A stretch of 64,000 nt of DNA, from NCBI RefSeq assembly GCF_000210295.1, contig NC_026743.1, positions 868,001 to 932,000 on the forward strand, given 5' to 3'. Positions 20,219 through 32,100 of the stretch are shown here, one piece after another; position 1 is the first letter of the stretch; each line of letters begins with the position of its first letter. Position numbers and translations under genes: made by a program. The notes below the pieces were generated by a model that saw nothing but the letters and a program-made list of their open reading frames with translations, was not told the DNA's origin and did no database searches. Source of the DNA: Trypanosoma brucei gambiense DAL972. Lineage: Eukaryota > Euglenozoa > Kinetoplastea > Trypanosomatida > Trypanosomatidae.

Positions 20219-21145
20219 ATGATGTTTCACACATTCACTGCGCTGTTTATCACGGCGATATGTGTGTCGTGCTCAAGAGCTTCCGCTGCCGCAGCAGCCG
20301 TCACAGATGCAGAGCCTGCAGCTACCAGCGGTTCCACGCCCCGTTGTACGTTACTGCAACAACTACTAGGCGTAGGACGCAGCGTAAATTTTACGAAGAG
20401 ATATGTAAAGGAGCTCGTGGATCAATCGGTGCGGGCTGAACAGGAATGCACTTACTACCTCTGGACGGCGAGAGGTAACATCACATTTTCCTCCAAAGTG
20501 CTCTACGACGGTCGAAGAAGCCGCGGGAGTAGCAACGTATACGTTAAACTCGCAGAGAGAGCTTTTGAAGAAGCCAAGTTGGATCATGAAATTCTGAGAG
20601 AAACTGTGTATAGCGTGGAACGGAATTTGTTGGTGATTAGGTCGCAAAGCGCCGAGATGAACCGCAACGGATATGAAGCCGTTAAGGAAAGCAAAAAAGC
20701 CGTAGCCAAATTGGTGCGCGCCGCGAATCGTTATGTGGGGAGACATTATGGAGGCGATGACGACATTTCGGAGACATGTAAATTAGCCCCAGCATCTGGT
20801 GTCACATTCGCCTCGTTGGAGCATGCCATACGGAACATTACTGACGAAATGGTCGATTCAGATGCTCTGGAAGGGGCGAGAAAAGTGTTCCGCTCGCTCG
20901 TGGAAGTGGAAGAGGCTAGAAAGAAAGCAATGCGAGTGGCTCAAGAGATAAAAGAAGGAAAACAGTTGGCACAGGGAGCGGAGGCGAGAGTTGCGGGACA
21001 TGCCAACGCTGTCTTTAGTGTGATGCGCACCAGTAAACAGAGCATGACAATTAACCATTCCAGGGGCGGAACGAACGCATCTCAATTCCTTTGGAATTGG
21101 ATTAAATTCCTTTTGTTGTCGCTGATTAGTGCCGCGGCCCCATAG
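20219..21145 (+). CDS. Small secreted or GPI-anchored surface-type glycoprotein, helical
   Basis: 308 residues. A signal peptide is clear (hydrophobic 6-16, cleavage likely near Ala 21-27). The mature part is long alpha-helical with Ala, Glu, Lys and Arg heptad-like patterns (about 105-175 and 200-265) and three cysteines (43, 77, 187). N-glycosylation sequons occur at about 57, 87, 206, 279 and 286. The protein ends with a hydrophobic stretch (290-308) after small residues, which fits a GPI-attachment signal, or a C-terminal membrane helix. The design resembles the three-helix-bundle surface proteins and receptors of African trypanosomes (VSG-related, GARP/BARP-like, nutrient receptors), but I do not recognise the family. 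It is the last gene of the + strand cluster, next to the strand-switch region. Confidence 0.8.
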   Translation: MMFHTFTALFITAICVSCSRASAAAAAVTDAEPAATSGSTPRCTLLQQLLGVGRSVNFTKRYVKELVDQSVRAEQECTYYLWTARGNITFSSKVLYDGRRSRGSSNVYVKLAERAFEEAKLDHEILRETVYSVERNLLVIRSQSAEMNRNGYEAVKESKKAVAKLVRAANRYVGRHYGGDDDISETCKLAPASGVTFASLEHAIRNITDEMVDSDALEGARKVFRSLVEVEEARKKAMRVAQEIKEGKQLAQGAEARVAGHANAVFSVMRTSKQSMTINHSRGGTNASQFLWNWIKFLLLSLISAAAP

Positions 21146-23015
21146 GGTATTTTCCGTTGCAGCAGTGTATATAGTCCTTTGTTTTGATTATCGGACCTCA
21201 CGTAGAGAAAAGTAATTTATTAGTTTCAAGTGTCTATAACTTAACTGTTATGTTTTACTTGTTTTTTTTTCCCCCCTTCCCACTGAATGACGTCTTTTCA
21301 TTTCCTTCTGTTTTTTTTAGTAAGAAAAACTTTTCTTTTGTTTTGCGGCCCTCAAAGAATATACCGTACAGGCTATAAAGTATCTCGTGCAGCTACCTTG
21401 TCAGTTGCAGAGCTTATATTCTGTTAATTCATCCTGATTCTACCTGAACTTCTAATGTTATAGTGTAATATATGTTATAGCAGCCGCACGTGCCGAATAA
21501 AGTGGAAAGTACGTCCAACTGCGGTCATGTGCGGGGAGCGCCGTCTTTTCTTTCTTCATTTCCCTTTTGTTTCCTTTTTCAGAACATATTGGTACCGCAA
21601 CATAGGTATTGTCCGATGCGTGAGTGGATACGCGGGGGTACGCGATTTGGTCGGAAAATATTTTATTTTTTTTTCTTTCCTGCGGCATCGTGTGCTTTTC
21701 GAGAATTGAGCTAATATTTTAAGTTCCTAACTGTTATCAAAACCTTTGTCTTTCCTCCATCTTGATTTTTACAAGGTTGGTTACAGCATTAATGGTTTTG
21801 TTTTGACACATTGCCTACGTTAAGGTTTAAGGAATTTGGACCGTTAGCGCCGTCAGGCTTTGCACACCCAAGCGCGTACACGCTCAACGCATTTTGATTC
21901 AGTCAAAACGGGCTTCTGAGACTTGTGGACTACCAAACAACAACATTATTAATAATAATAGCACAAAACAATGATAGCGATGGCGATGATAAAAGTGGCA
22001 TTTCAAGTAGCAGCCACTTAACAACACACGTCGGAAGGCTCTGCCATTCGAAACGGTTGCGGGACTCTGAGATTTATTGACGAGATTTTCGGTTACGCAC
22101 TATCCATGAGAAGCGGATGTTGTTTTGTTTTGTTTTGTTAAATTTCTTTTTTTTTTTTTTTGCATCCCTCCTTGGGAAAGCGCGTGAGGAAACTTGTTGA
22201 AGGTGGTAAGTTTCTGGTGAAGGTCGGAGGCACTGCGCCTCTTAAACGAGATTGGCGCCGTAAGTATTCGGAAGGCATTCGCGTCCCCAAACGCAACTGT
22301 GTTGAACTTTCAAATAACAAATTGAATTAGAGCGAGGAATGCTGCACATGCGGCACAGTGAGCGTAGCGTACCCGATCACAGTGCCGCAACCGCCAAATC
22401 TGTCTGGAAGGTTGCGCGTTGGTGCGCTGGAAATTTTTTTTTTTTTAGCCGTGTTGTTCGTTTTAGGGAACTGTGCCAACAGCAGCAGCAAAGGGGGAAA
22501 AAAGGTTCATTATGTTTGCAGATCGATAAGTGCAGCGCCGCCGCGCTCATCGGCTAGAAAACTCCATTGTGCTAAACGAAATGGCTCACTCCGTATTTTT
22601 TTCAATTAATCCACCATTCACTGTGAACTGAGTTCAGGTTTTTTGTTTTCCGTTAGCAAGGCCACTTCCACTTTGCTACTCATGTTTCTTCCGTCTCAGA
22701 AACAAAAAAAAGTATGCAGTAAGAAGAGGAAAAATCCATAAGGAAAAGAGGTCTTGTTTGTTTATTTGTTTTGGACGCATGCTCCGACATCATCACGTGA
22801 AACCACCCGCAGTCGAGGTGTAAGATAAATAAGACAGCAGATTACAACAAAAACTGCCCACACCTTCCCCATCCGTATTCGTTACGCTACCCGCATTATT
22901 ATCGTTATTGCGGTGACTTTCTCATTTGAGCCACCGTGGGTCGCCTTCCCTCCTAAGATGCGGTACAGTTATGTGGCTTTGAGTGAAAAACTGCGAGTAG
23001 CGGCGCCACTGACAT

Positions 23016-23047
<32 letters not shown>

Positions 23048-23373
23048 GAGTCCCCACGCCAGTACGCGCGCGAATATGTTCATATTACCAAGTGCTGCCT
23101 GTGGTGGCCATCACCTCAGCGGTTTTATTTTTTCTTTCAAAAAACAAAAAAAAACAAGAACAAAGGCAATGAGCCCCTGCTACACTTCTCATAGGTACTC
23201 ATCAAACATAATCACGGAGTTCCTCGCACATTCCGCCTGCCCGACCGTCGGAGGTTCACTCACTCGACCTCAAGTCCAAACGCAACAGGACCAAACCGCA
23301 AGGGATTCTCCACTGAGCGGAAGACGCAAATCCTCCTGCACGCCGCCAACGTAATTTTTCTTTTTTTTTTTCC
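21146..23373. other. Convergent strand-switch region, likely transcription termination zone
   Basis: The last + strand gene ends at 21145 and the last - strand gene ends at 23374, so two polycistronic units run toward each other here. In T. brucei such regions are termination sites, usually marked by base J and histone variants H3V and H4V; these marks are not visible in sequence. No tRNA or other gene is recognised. Contents include a TTTTG pentanucleotide run (about 22122-22139), T runs at 22146 and 22434, and a (CA)n tract (23017-23045). The outer parts must be the 3' UTRs of the two flanking genes. Confidence 0.8.
23017..23045. repeat. (CA)n microsatellite in the strand-switch region
   Basis: About 14 uninterrupted CA units between the two converging gene clusters. 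Confidence 0.95.
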
Positions 23374-24615
23374 TCATTGAGTTTTATAGCTTTCGCATTC
23401 ACCCACCCCATGCCCGTTTAACATGCCATCCGGTTCATTTCTGTGCGGTTTCCANNNNNNNNNNNNNNNNNNNNNNNNNNNNNNNNNNNNNNNNNNNNNN
23501 NNNNNNNNNNNNNNNNNNNNNNNNNNNNNNNNNNNNNNNNNNNNNNNNNNNNNNCCACGATCAGAGAAGCGTCTTTGCACGCCCATGACACATGTGGAGT
23601 GAACCACAACCACGCAAAACATAGCCTCCACGCCACCCCCACAACTTTTAACCCTACCGGAAGGGATAACAACAAAACGGTTGGCGGGAAATGTGGTTTG
23701 CAATGCAGCCTGCAAGTAAGCCTTCTTGCTGTCTACATTTGTGTTGTTCTTCACGCTAAACGAAAACCCAACTTTGTGGAGTTGCTGATCCGATGCCGAG
23801 GATGCGGGGAAATGTTCAATCCGAAGCTTCTCTAACCCGAGACGCATCTCGGGAAGGATGGGGCAGCATGTTAACTCGCAAGGTATCAGACGAAAACAGT
23901 GACGTAGCGCGGGGCGTTGGTTCTCCTCAACATCCTCAAAAATACGTTCAACAACGGTACGTACCAGTGGGTTGTGCACAACTGAGTGCGCTACGAGGGC
24001 CTCAGCTCCAGAAGTAACATTGGGGCCGTCGTCGTTATGTGGCTCAATCACAACCGGATTCGTCCTGCAATGATTATCACCGTTTCCCTCCGCCTCCGCA
24101 CATGAAACAATCCCAGCCCGCTGTAGAGGGAAAGGTATGCTCACCATCAGGTGACCTTTGCAGCACGTCTCGAGTGGGGCCAACCAGCGGCAATTTCTCT
24201 GCTCTGATTTGTTTCCTGTGAAACTTCCTGTTCGCGATCGTTTCCGAGGGGGCCGTTCCCCATCGTCGTCACTATTTCTCTCCTTATCTTCGATGGCGGG
24301 CCCTGGTATGTAAGCGGCGAGCTCCGCCGTGAGAAGACTCGAGGTGGAGGGGCTTGGTTTCTCCAAAACATTTGTTTCAGTTGTTGAACCCACTTGTTTT
24401 TTCTCATCGCTGCTACCATAATGTTCCCTTTCCAAATCCGCTATGAGTGGCTGCAAATAGAGCTGCAGTTCCCGCAACGCCTTCGACTCCTGCCGGGGGT
24501 TCACAGTCCATAAAAGTCCTGAAATGCGACCGTGTGGTACCAGAATGCGGCCAAGACGGCCCTTGTGGTGACGTTGTTTCCCCGCGTCTTGCCGATACGT
24601 CCGCGGTGCCGCCAT
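23374..24615 (-). CDS. THUMP-domain protein, THUMPD1/Tan1-like (interrupted by gap)
   Basis: Starts at ATG 24615. The N-terminal half is charged and low-complexity. The C-terminal half aligns by eye with THUMPD1/Tan1: RLIPCELTCCPILPEM, then FSFSVKNNTNVDSKKA, then VEAMFCVVVVHSTCVMGVQ, the core of a THUMP RNA-binding domain. In yeast and man this protein is the tRNA adaptor for the acetyltransferase Kre33/NAT10 that makes N4-acetylcytidine in tRNA-Ser and tRNA-Leu; a similar role here is inferred. A 100-N gap (23455-23554) cuts the gene just after the domain. Because the gap length is nominal, the frame of the last 26 codons and the stop at 23374 are uncertain. It is the terminal gene of the - cluster. 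Confidence 0.78.
   Translation of the reverse strand: MAAPRTYRQDAGKQRHHKGRLGRILVPHGRISGLLWTVNPRQESKALRELQLYLQPLIADLEREHYGSSDEKKQVGSTTETNVLEKPSPSTSSLLTAELAAYIPGPAIEDKERNSDDDGERPPRKRSRTGSFTGNKSEQRNCRWLAPLETCCKGHLMVSIPFPLQRAGIVSCAEAEGNGDNHCRTNPVVIEPHNDDGPNVTSGAEALVAHSVVHNPLVRTVVERIFEDVEENQRPALRHCFRLIPCELTCCPILPEMRLGLEKLRIEHFPASSASDQQLHKVGFSFSVKNNTNVDSKKAYLQAALQTTFPANRFVVIPSGRVKSCGGGVEAMFCVVVVHSTCVMGVQRRFSDRXXXXXXXXXXXXXXXXXXXXXXXXXXXXXXXXXXWKPHRNEPDGMLNGHGVGECESYKTQ
23455..23554. other. Assembly gap of 100 N
   Basis: Exactly 100 unknown bases, the usual placeholder for a gap of unknown size. It lies in the 3' part of the THUMP gene. Confidence 1.
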
Positions 24616-25505
24616 CTCACCTTATTTGACCAAGCGTTTGCTTTGGAATCAAAAAGAATTTTGAAAATTTTGTGAAATAGCCGCAAAATAAATAAATAAA
24701 TCATATTTACAGCGAAGAGGCGAAGCGGGTGATGAAGAGATGAATTACTAATACAAATGAGTGATAAGGCAAAAATATACGGGACACCGCCATTTTTGTT
24801 AGACACATTCGTGATCAACACTTCTAATTTGTGATTTTCAAGGACGGACAATCCCCTGCCTATGCACACATATATCAGCACTTTCCCCCGCGCTACTTCA
24901 TCCAATAGCGTGCCGTTCGTATACGCGCCACATATTCCTCACCTAATGTGTGGGTTCCCGTGCCAAAGCAAACACCATAACTTGCGCCTATCGTCATATT
25001 CTTCGTTATTTTCATATCGAGAACATAAACCCAACCTCAAAAAAAAAAAAATTTGCGTTACATATTGGATATTGGTTATCCTCACTTTCCCGCGAGATGC
25101 AAGCGGAATGCTACAACTTTAAGTGAATTTTGGCAGCAGGTTTTTGTGCCGAAAAGGAGAGCTTGTGGTACACACCCGCTGTTTAATATTTAACGAAACA
25201 ATAACAGTGACAACTAAATGTCGACAACACCTTCAGAGCATATGGCAGGAGGTTGATTGTTACTAAGGCGTGTTAACGGTTAACCGTTGTGGGTTTGCAT
25301 ACAATTATATGCCCATACGTCCTCACTTGATCCTATAGTGATGCTCATGTAAAACTTCCTTCATGGTAGGATAAACTTTTAGATATGATGAAGATACGCA
25401 AACTACAGCCAGTAAATATATCAACTTGCCACCTCCGGAGGTGGTTGGTAATTTTCTTCCCCCCCCCCCCGCAAGCGCCATGAGGGAAGATGTATTACCA
25501 CATTT

Positions 25506-25509
<4 letters not shown>

Positions 25510-25542
<33 letters not shown>
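25510..25542. repeat. (CA)n microsatellite
   Basis: About 16 uninterrupted CA units. Confidence 0.95.
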
Positions 25543-25546
<4 letters not shown>

Positions 25547-26052
25547 AAAGACAACACCAAATAAATGCAATCCGTTACGAGTGAGTAAAGGTACATAAAT
25601 ATCCTTTTGGAAAGTGGTGGGCACAGGAAGCACCCATAATTTTCCTCATGGTCCGTACGGTAAGGCGACAAACAAACAGCTCACCGTAATCCAACAGAGT
25701 AAAAATACTTTTTTACAACATCACCCCAACATCCGGCACCACCACAAAAACACAAACGGCCGGAGCCCTTTTCACATCATGCACACACAAAGTCACCAAG
25801 GAACTACGGTACGAAACAAAGTGAAATGTGACGGAAGGAAATATGCTCAATATATGTGAAAAGAACCAATGATGCGAAGTCACCACACCAACTCAACCAC
25901 TAATATCATTTTTTCCTTCTCCATACACGCACCACTGAGTCCTTTTATTCACTTCTTTTTTTTTTCTATTTTTTCTTCCGGCCACTAAAACTCTAGCGTA
26001 ACAGTCGGTTCCCTTCTCTATCTATTCAACGCCTCAGTCTCTCTTTAATACA

Positions 26053-26087
<35 letters not shown>
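26053..26087. repeat. (TA)n-type microsatellite
   Basis: Alternating AT with one C interruption near 26066, between the THUMP and membrane-protein genes. Confidence 0.93.
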
Positions 26088-26487
26088 CCTCAACCGCAAC
26101 ACGTGCGCTTGGAGAGAGTCATAATCTCTTTCTTTTGCTCGTTCTCTTTACCATTTTTTTGTCTTTGTTTTCTTTTGCTCCTTTCTTCTTCCATACTCCC
26201 CCCCTTTTTTTCTCTCCATGAACTCGGTGGGCCTTCCTCCTCTTCCTCTTCCATTCATGTTGCTGTTTTCTTTTTTTTCGTTCCCATCTTTCTCTCTGTT
26301 TCATCACGGCGTTTTTCATCTAATTCACTTTGGTACGTGAACGTGGGCCTTTACATATATGCGCGTGAGAAGTCAAGGGAGTTGAATGGGAACTGGAGGT
26401 TGCCACAGAAAGGATTATTTAAAAAGAAAAAAAAAGTAAATATAAGAATAAATACACGGGGGAAAAAAATAAACAAGTTGAAGATAA

Positions 26488-27342
26488 TCACACAAATACA
26501 GAGGCGATACGCCACGCCACTGGGGCAAAGAGAAGCACAAATCCCGCACCTACAGCCATTTGTTCAACACGTGTGGCCTCTGCAACAAGAGCGAGAAAAG
26601 CAACAAGTGCTGCTGCTGCTGTTTGCTTCAAGCCAACAGGCATGAAAGATGTAGTGAAAAGCGCGAAGGCCGCTACAAGCACCACAACAGCGTGGCCCAA
26701 GGCAGTAAGTTGCGCAATAACTGAATACATGATTTCTTTCTTGTCCTTACCACTGGTGAATATACTGACCTTGAAGGTAGGGACAGTAAGAAATGGCCGA
26801 AGAACGGCGTAAAGCGTCTTTTCCTCATTGGAGAAGCTAAAAAGCGGAAGAGCAAAGGCACCAAACACTAAAACAGCAAGCGTGGCGATTGACGCCCACA
26901 ACTGCTGTGAGCAGCGAATACGAACCTTTTCGAGTAGAGATTGGCGGTGTTGACCGTACCAAACCTCGAAATCGGGTGAGCGGAATAAGTCATCAAGTGC
27001 CTTTGCTGTAATGGGTTTACCACCTGTGGCATAACGTTTAGCTGATTCTAATTCTGGAGTGTGTCCACTGGGCCTTTCCCGACCCCTGCTTGGTTTTGGT
27101 TCTGCTTGCGCCCGTAATTTTACTGAAGTGAGTACGGGGAACTGCATCACAACACCTCGCAGCAGTGCCCAAAGGAAGAGGTGAAGGGGTTCACTCTGCT
27201 GGTGGTATTTCTCCAAGAGCGGCTTAAGCAAAAACGCCCACAACGGTGCCACCACAAGTGCAATGATGAAAGCGTGTTTCATTGCCACGGGGTTCCATAA
27301 GCATTGCGGAACGCGCTGTGTAAAATATCGAAAGCCCTCCAT
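26488..27342 (-). CDS. Multi-pass membrane protein of unknown function
   Basis: 284 residues from ATG 27342, preferred over a TTG three codons upstream. Hydrophobic segments are seen at about 25-43, 50-72, 148-170, 197-222, 226-245 and 252-275, so five or six membrane passes are likely. A hydrophilic charged stretch (about 75-140) lies between the first and second groups. No motif of a known transporter or enzyme is visible. The C-terminus is short and hydrophobic. I do not recognise the family. It lies between FRDm1 and the THUMP gene. Confidence 0.75.
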   Translation of the reverse strand: MEGFRYFTQRVPQCLWNPVAMKHAFIIALVVAPLWAFLLKPLLEKYHQQSEPLHLFLWALLRGVVMQFPVLTSVKLRAQAEPKPSRGRERPSGHTPELESAKRYATGGKPITAKALDDLFRSPDFEVWYGQHRQSLLEKVRIRCSQQLWASIATLAVLVFGAFALPLFSFSNEEKTLYAVLRPFLTVPTFKVSIFTSGKDKKEIMYSVIAQLTALGHAVVVLVAAFALFTTSFMPVGLKQTAAAALVAFLALVAEATRVEQMAVGAGFVLLFAPVAWRIASVFV

Positions 27343-29115
27343 TACTTCCAACTTGGCTTTTTTCTCACCCCTTTCCGCTCTTTTCCCTATTTACTCAATG
27401 TGAACCTACAGGGTTTTCTCAGAAACGCCACTTCCTCTAAAATACTTTCCCGTTGCTTCGCTCTTTTTTCTTGCTGTGTATTCGTCTTTCCTAATACACT
27501 TTAAGTGGCTTTCGCGTGGTGTCTGCTACTGCTGAGGTTAAAAAAAAAAAGATGACACAACTGCAGGAGAGTAGGAATGTGTAAAACCAATTATTCGTAC
27601 AAACAACAGCAACAACAGCTGGATATGAGGGGGAATAGAAAAGTCAAAACCACAAGGGGAAATATGCACACACTTGCGGAGTCTTGCAACGCTGATAAAA
27701 TTGTGTGCTAAAGCTTGATCAGAACATTCACAAGGTTTTTTTTCGATACGAAGGCACGTGTCGATGTTTTTTTTTTCTTTTGGTGTTTCCCTTGTCAACA
27801 AAGGCCGCCACCGCTTCATGACTTTGCCCACACGATACCATCAGTGTTTTCGTACGATCCACTTTATGCAATTGATTTAATGATTATTTGCATTTCTCTT
27901 CAACATTCAGATAATTACACACATTTTACTCCTTTAAATCAATTTATGCCGCATACCGTGTGTGCATATTAGGGCAAAACAACCAACGGTGCTTGCGCCA
28001 GAAACCAATGGAAGATCACACAAACCTTTAATTGGAAAAAATATATATATCCAAGCATCAAACGAAGTTGGGCGGCGGCAGTGACAAAACAAACCCCCCC
28101 CCCAAAAAAAAGGAAGCTGCTGCAGAAATTTTTTTCTTTTCTTCCCGCTTTGCTTCCCTCTACACAAACATGCTCATTTCCTTTACGTCACAGTCGCAAA
28201 AAAAAAAAAAAATAGACCTGTGCACGATGATATGTCACACGCTTGACCACGGCACTGCCTTTTTAGCAGCACGAATAACAATAATAAGAAAAAAAAAAGG
28301 AACAAAAAAAATTATTTAGTTAATTATTACGTAACATCCCTGTTCTTACAATAGTCGCTGCCTATTATCACCACCTCCCATTTCTAGTTCGGAGGTACTT
28401 CGAAATCCACAAGATATTTACAAGGAACTCACAATAAGTGTATCAATGTGCATGCTCGCACGTTCCCGTCACCACATAGGTCTTTTTTGTCCTTCAATAT
28501 TAAACGGGGACCCAAAACAGAGAGTGGAAAAAGCAACACCCTGTTTGTACACTCGGACATGCGCGCGCACACGTTCTTCAGTGTGGTTGAATGGTGGTTT
28601 ATTTTCGTTACGCTGTGTTTTTTTTTTAATATTTCTCTCCTTTCCCCTTTTCTAACTAAATTACAAAATACCACTGATTACATATGTATATATATATGTG
28701 TGTGTTTGTGTGTGTGCGTCCACCAACTGCAAACATCTGCTGCCCACGCTCACACCACCTCCTCCACGGACTGTTCTCAAGAAGTGAAAATCCCGGCGAG
28801 CCGCCAGTGGTGAGGAGGAGAAGCAGAGAGGGAAGTGGACCAGTAGAAGTGTGGACAACTGGGCCGAACATAAACCACTTGTCTGTTTCAATGCCACTGT
28901 GCCATACCCATGGAAACTCAACACGGTTCGCGCTGTCCTCGTTCACCCTCGACACGTATGCACCACTCATTTACAACGGAGCGGGAACACGTTACACTCC
29001 CCTTTCTTTTGTGGTATCCCGTTGTTTTTGTAACGGCGGTGTAGCCTACGGGTTAATCAGCCGGATCGCACTCTCTAGCCCATTCTACGTTCACTGAACA
29101 CATCGGAAGGTGCCA
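27343..29115. other. Intergenic region between FRDm1 and the membrane-protein gene
   Basis: No gene supported. The - strand 3' UTR of FRDm1 and the 5' UTR of the membrane protein must lie here. Homopolymers include C9 then A8 near 28096-28111 and an A13 run near 28198-28211. Confidence 0.55.
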
Positions 29116-32100
29116 TCACAGCGTTCCCGACTCGCCGTCAACCGTATGAACGAGCTCTTTGTCATAACCCATGCTCAGTAACTCATTCTTCACGTCGCGC
29201 TGCATCACGGGCGGTCCACACACAACAATCAGCGGCTCACTCGATGGCGGTTGCAGCACCTTCTGCAGGGATTTTTTGTTGACAAACCCCACTCCACCTG
29301 TCCACCCTTCGGGTGGGTTGTTAAGAACGAAGTTGCAGACGAACTTGTCGGGGAACTCTTCCGCAAACCGCTGCAAAATTGAGCGATACGTCAATGTGTC
29401 GTACTCTTCTGCGGCGTATATAAGACGGATGCTTTCCAACGTGTCCACGTAAGGCTTCTTGAGTGCCGCACGAATAACCTGCAACATGGGCGCGACACCA
29501 GTCCCTGCCGCGACAAGAGCAAACCGCGTAATAGGCCGGTTACGAAACAGCAGACACTTCTTTACCGGGTCTTGATCAATACGAAGACCTCCACATGCTT
29601 TGATTTCGACGGAGTCGCCCGGTCGCAAGGCGCAGATCCATTCCTTCAATGTGCCCTTGTCGGCACGAACCAGAAGGGAGATAGTGCCAAGGTCCTCTGG
29701 TAGTGTAATTGGACTGAAGTAACCAACAAGTTGTTGGCCGTCCCACTCGCCACGGATGGCCACAAATTCGCCCAGATTGAGACCTGTGCGCTGCAGCGCC
29801 CCAGGTAGGTTAAAACGAAGAACACGAGAGCCGGTCCCGAACTGTTCGCCGGAGCGGGACTCACGTACAACAACGGAAGTCCAACTCGTCTTGGAGAGGG
29901 CTATCTCACGTTTTTGAAGTATTGTTGCGGCACGGTCACCCGCAATTTTCCCGAATACCACACATTCCAAGAGCGAATTACCACCAAGGCGGTTACCACC
30001 GTGCACACCACCCGTCACTTCACCGGCACCAAACAAGCATCGAATCGGTCTATGGTTTTCCAGAATATTTAAACCTTTGTACTCCTGAAGAACTTCAGCA
30101 GCCGGTGAAATGAGGCAGCCACCCATTGTGTAATGAATGGAAGGCGTGACAAAAGCAACATTGTACGGCCCCCTTGTACCCACCACACAAGGGAATACTA
30201 CCTTCCCCGTCACAGGGCACGCAACTTTGGCCTTGCTGCAAGTTTCATACTTTTCAAGCGTATCCCGTAATTCACCTTCGTCACAGCCAATCAGTTTGGC
30301 CAACTCTTCCACAGTCTCAGCACGCTGGAACAAACCAAGCTTCTTTCCGTAGAACCCCAGTGCACCGCCACCGAAGAGGTTTGTTGCATCTTCGTTGAGC
30401 ACGCAGTACGCAAAGTAACATCCACCGGATCCAGGGTATTCATTACCCTGCGTATTAATTGCCTTGGATACAACAGAGCGGAGGTCAAGTTCATTCACGA
30501 AGCGCTTTCCTTGCTTGTTGAGTAATATCCCACCCGAACCTCGGAGTGCCTCCGGGCCGAGAATCTTCGTTGTGTTCGCGGGATCCTTTGGATCGATAAG
30601 CCCTGTGGGGTGTAGCTGAACCTTATCCATATCCACAAGCTTTGCACCAACCGATGTTGCGAGTTTAACCCCGTCACCGGTCGCCCAGGGGCCATTTGTC
30701 GTTGGAAAACTGGCCAGGTGAGGCGCATACTTGCAGAGCAGTGAATTTTCTTCACGGTCATTGGAGAAACCACCAGTTGCAAGAACGACGGCATCCGCAA
30801 GCAATTTTGATGGCTGGCCATCCACATCGGAGAGGTCCCTGTATCTTACACCCGTAACACGCACTTCGGAGGCGCCATCAGGTGTTGTATCGGTTTCGTG
30901 CAATAACTCGGTCACGGACACATGTGTCATAATCGTTACTCGCTCAGAGAGGTTGTTACGGATGTGATCCTCGAGGGTTCTCATGATCGTATGACCAATT
31001 GGTAGGGGTGTCCCGTCCGTTTTGTCCGGGGCACGGTGGGTTCGCTTGAAACTGTGGCCACCAAGTTGCGAGAGGACACTGAGTGGCACACCAAGAGAAG
31101 TAAGCCAACCAATTGCGTCCCCACTCTTAACTGAGAGCACTTTGACGAGGGCAGGATCGGTAGTACCGCCAACGCCAGAGAGAAAAGTGTCACGCTCAAA
31201 ATACTTTCCACCGTCGAGAATATCTGACTTTGCCTGCGTACGCGTCCCCCACCCATTAATACCTGATGTAGCCTTTGCGCTGTTCCCCCCGATTCTTCCT
31301 TCCTTTTCCATGAGTATGACTTGTGCACCACAACTTGCGGCTTCGATGGCCGCTGAAAGGCCCGCTAGACCTCCACCCACAATAACAATTCTGGAGGGCA
31401 AACTCCCGGCAATCCGTATTTCACGTAGCTCCCGTGTTTCTTGCGCTATCTCGTGCATATGTGCTAACCGCTCGCCCTGACGGGTATAGGCAAAGTAATT
31501 CGTCACACGACTTCGAACGTAACGCCAGCCCTCTAATAAGTAGCGAATCCTCACAGCATCACGCTTCACAAGGCACACTGTTGCCAGAGCATCAGCGTAC
31601 ATTGCGCTATAACATTTCACAGACACTTGAGCGAGTGCCCCTTCCTCAGGAGATAGTAGCCCCCTTCGCTGCCAGTCAAAAATGCTCCCCGCCACTCCAT
31701 GCTTTGGATGATACAAAACGTTTTCGTAGTCACCACTGGTGCAAAGGGCTTCATCATCAAGCTCCACCACATGAAGCAGGGATGGAGAATCATCGTCCTT
31801 CTCTTCCTGCTCCTCCTCCCCCATTTTTAACATTTTCCCTTTGGCGCGCCGAATCACCTCCTCCACAGATGGCGGTCGTTTGATAGCAACTGCCCATAGG
31901 TTTCCTTTGATGTTCCTCCCCGACGCTCGAATATCCCCGCCCCACTCAAAGAGCACGTTTGGCATACCGGCCGCACGAAGATGATCCACTACATAATCAA
32001 CTGTGTAGCCTTTGTTCACACCACCAAGATCAAGCCTCGCTTCAGAGTGCTTGCGAGCTATTGTTCCCTCCTCGAGGTCCACGTCAAAACTTTGCGCTAA

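Larger units (their letters stand above)
24616..26487. other. Intergenic region upstream of the THUMP gene
   Basis: No gene supported. It includes a (CA)n tract (25510-25542), a C run at about 25461-25470, a (TA)n tract (26053-26087) and T-rich blocks. Open frames across 26103-26645 are low-complexity Phe/Ser/Leu products of pyrimidine tracts. Confidence 0.55.

Noticed and set aside
21146..23373. tRNA or other Pol III gene at the strand switch
   Set aside because: I looked for B-box-like GGTTCGANTCC and its complement and found none convincing.
26103..26645. 180-aa open frame on the + strand
   Set aside because: It is low-complexity Phe/Ser/Leu from pyrimidine tracts and antisense to the membrane-protein gene; no homology seen.
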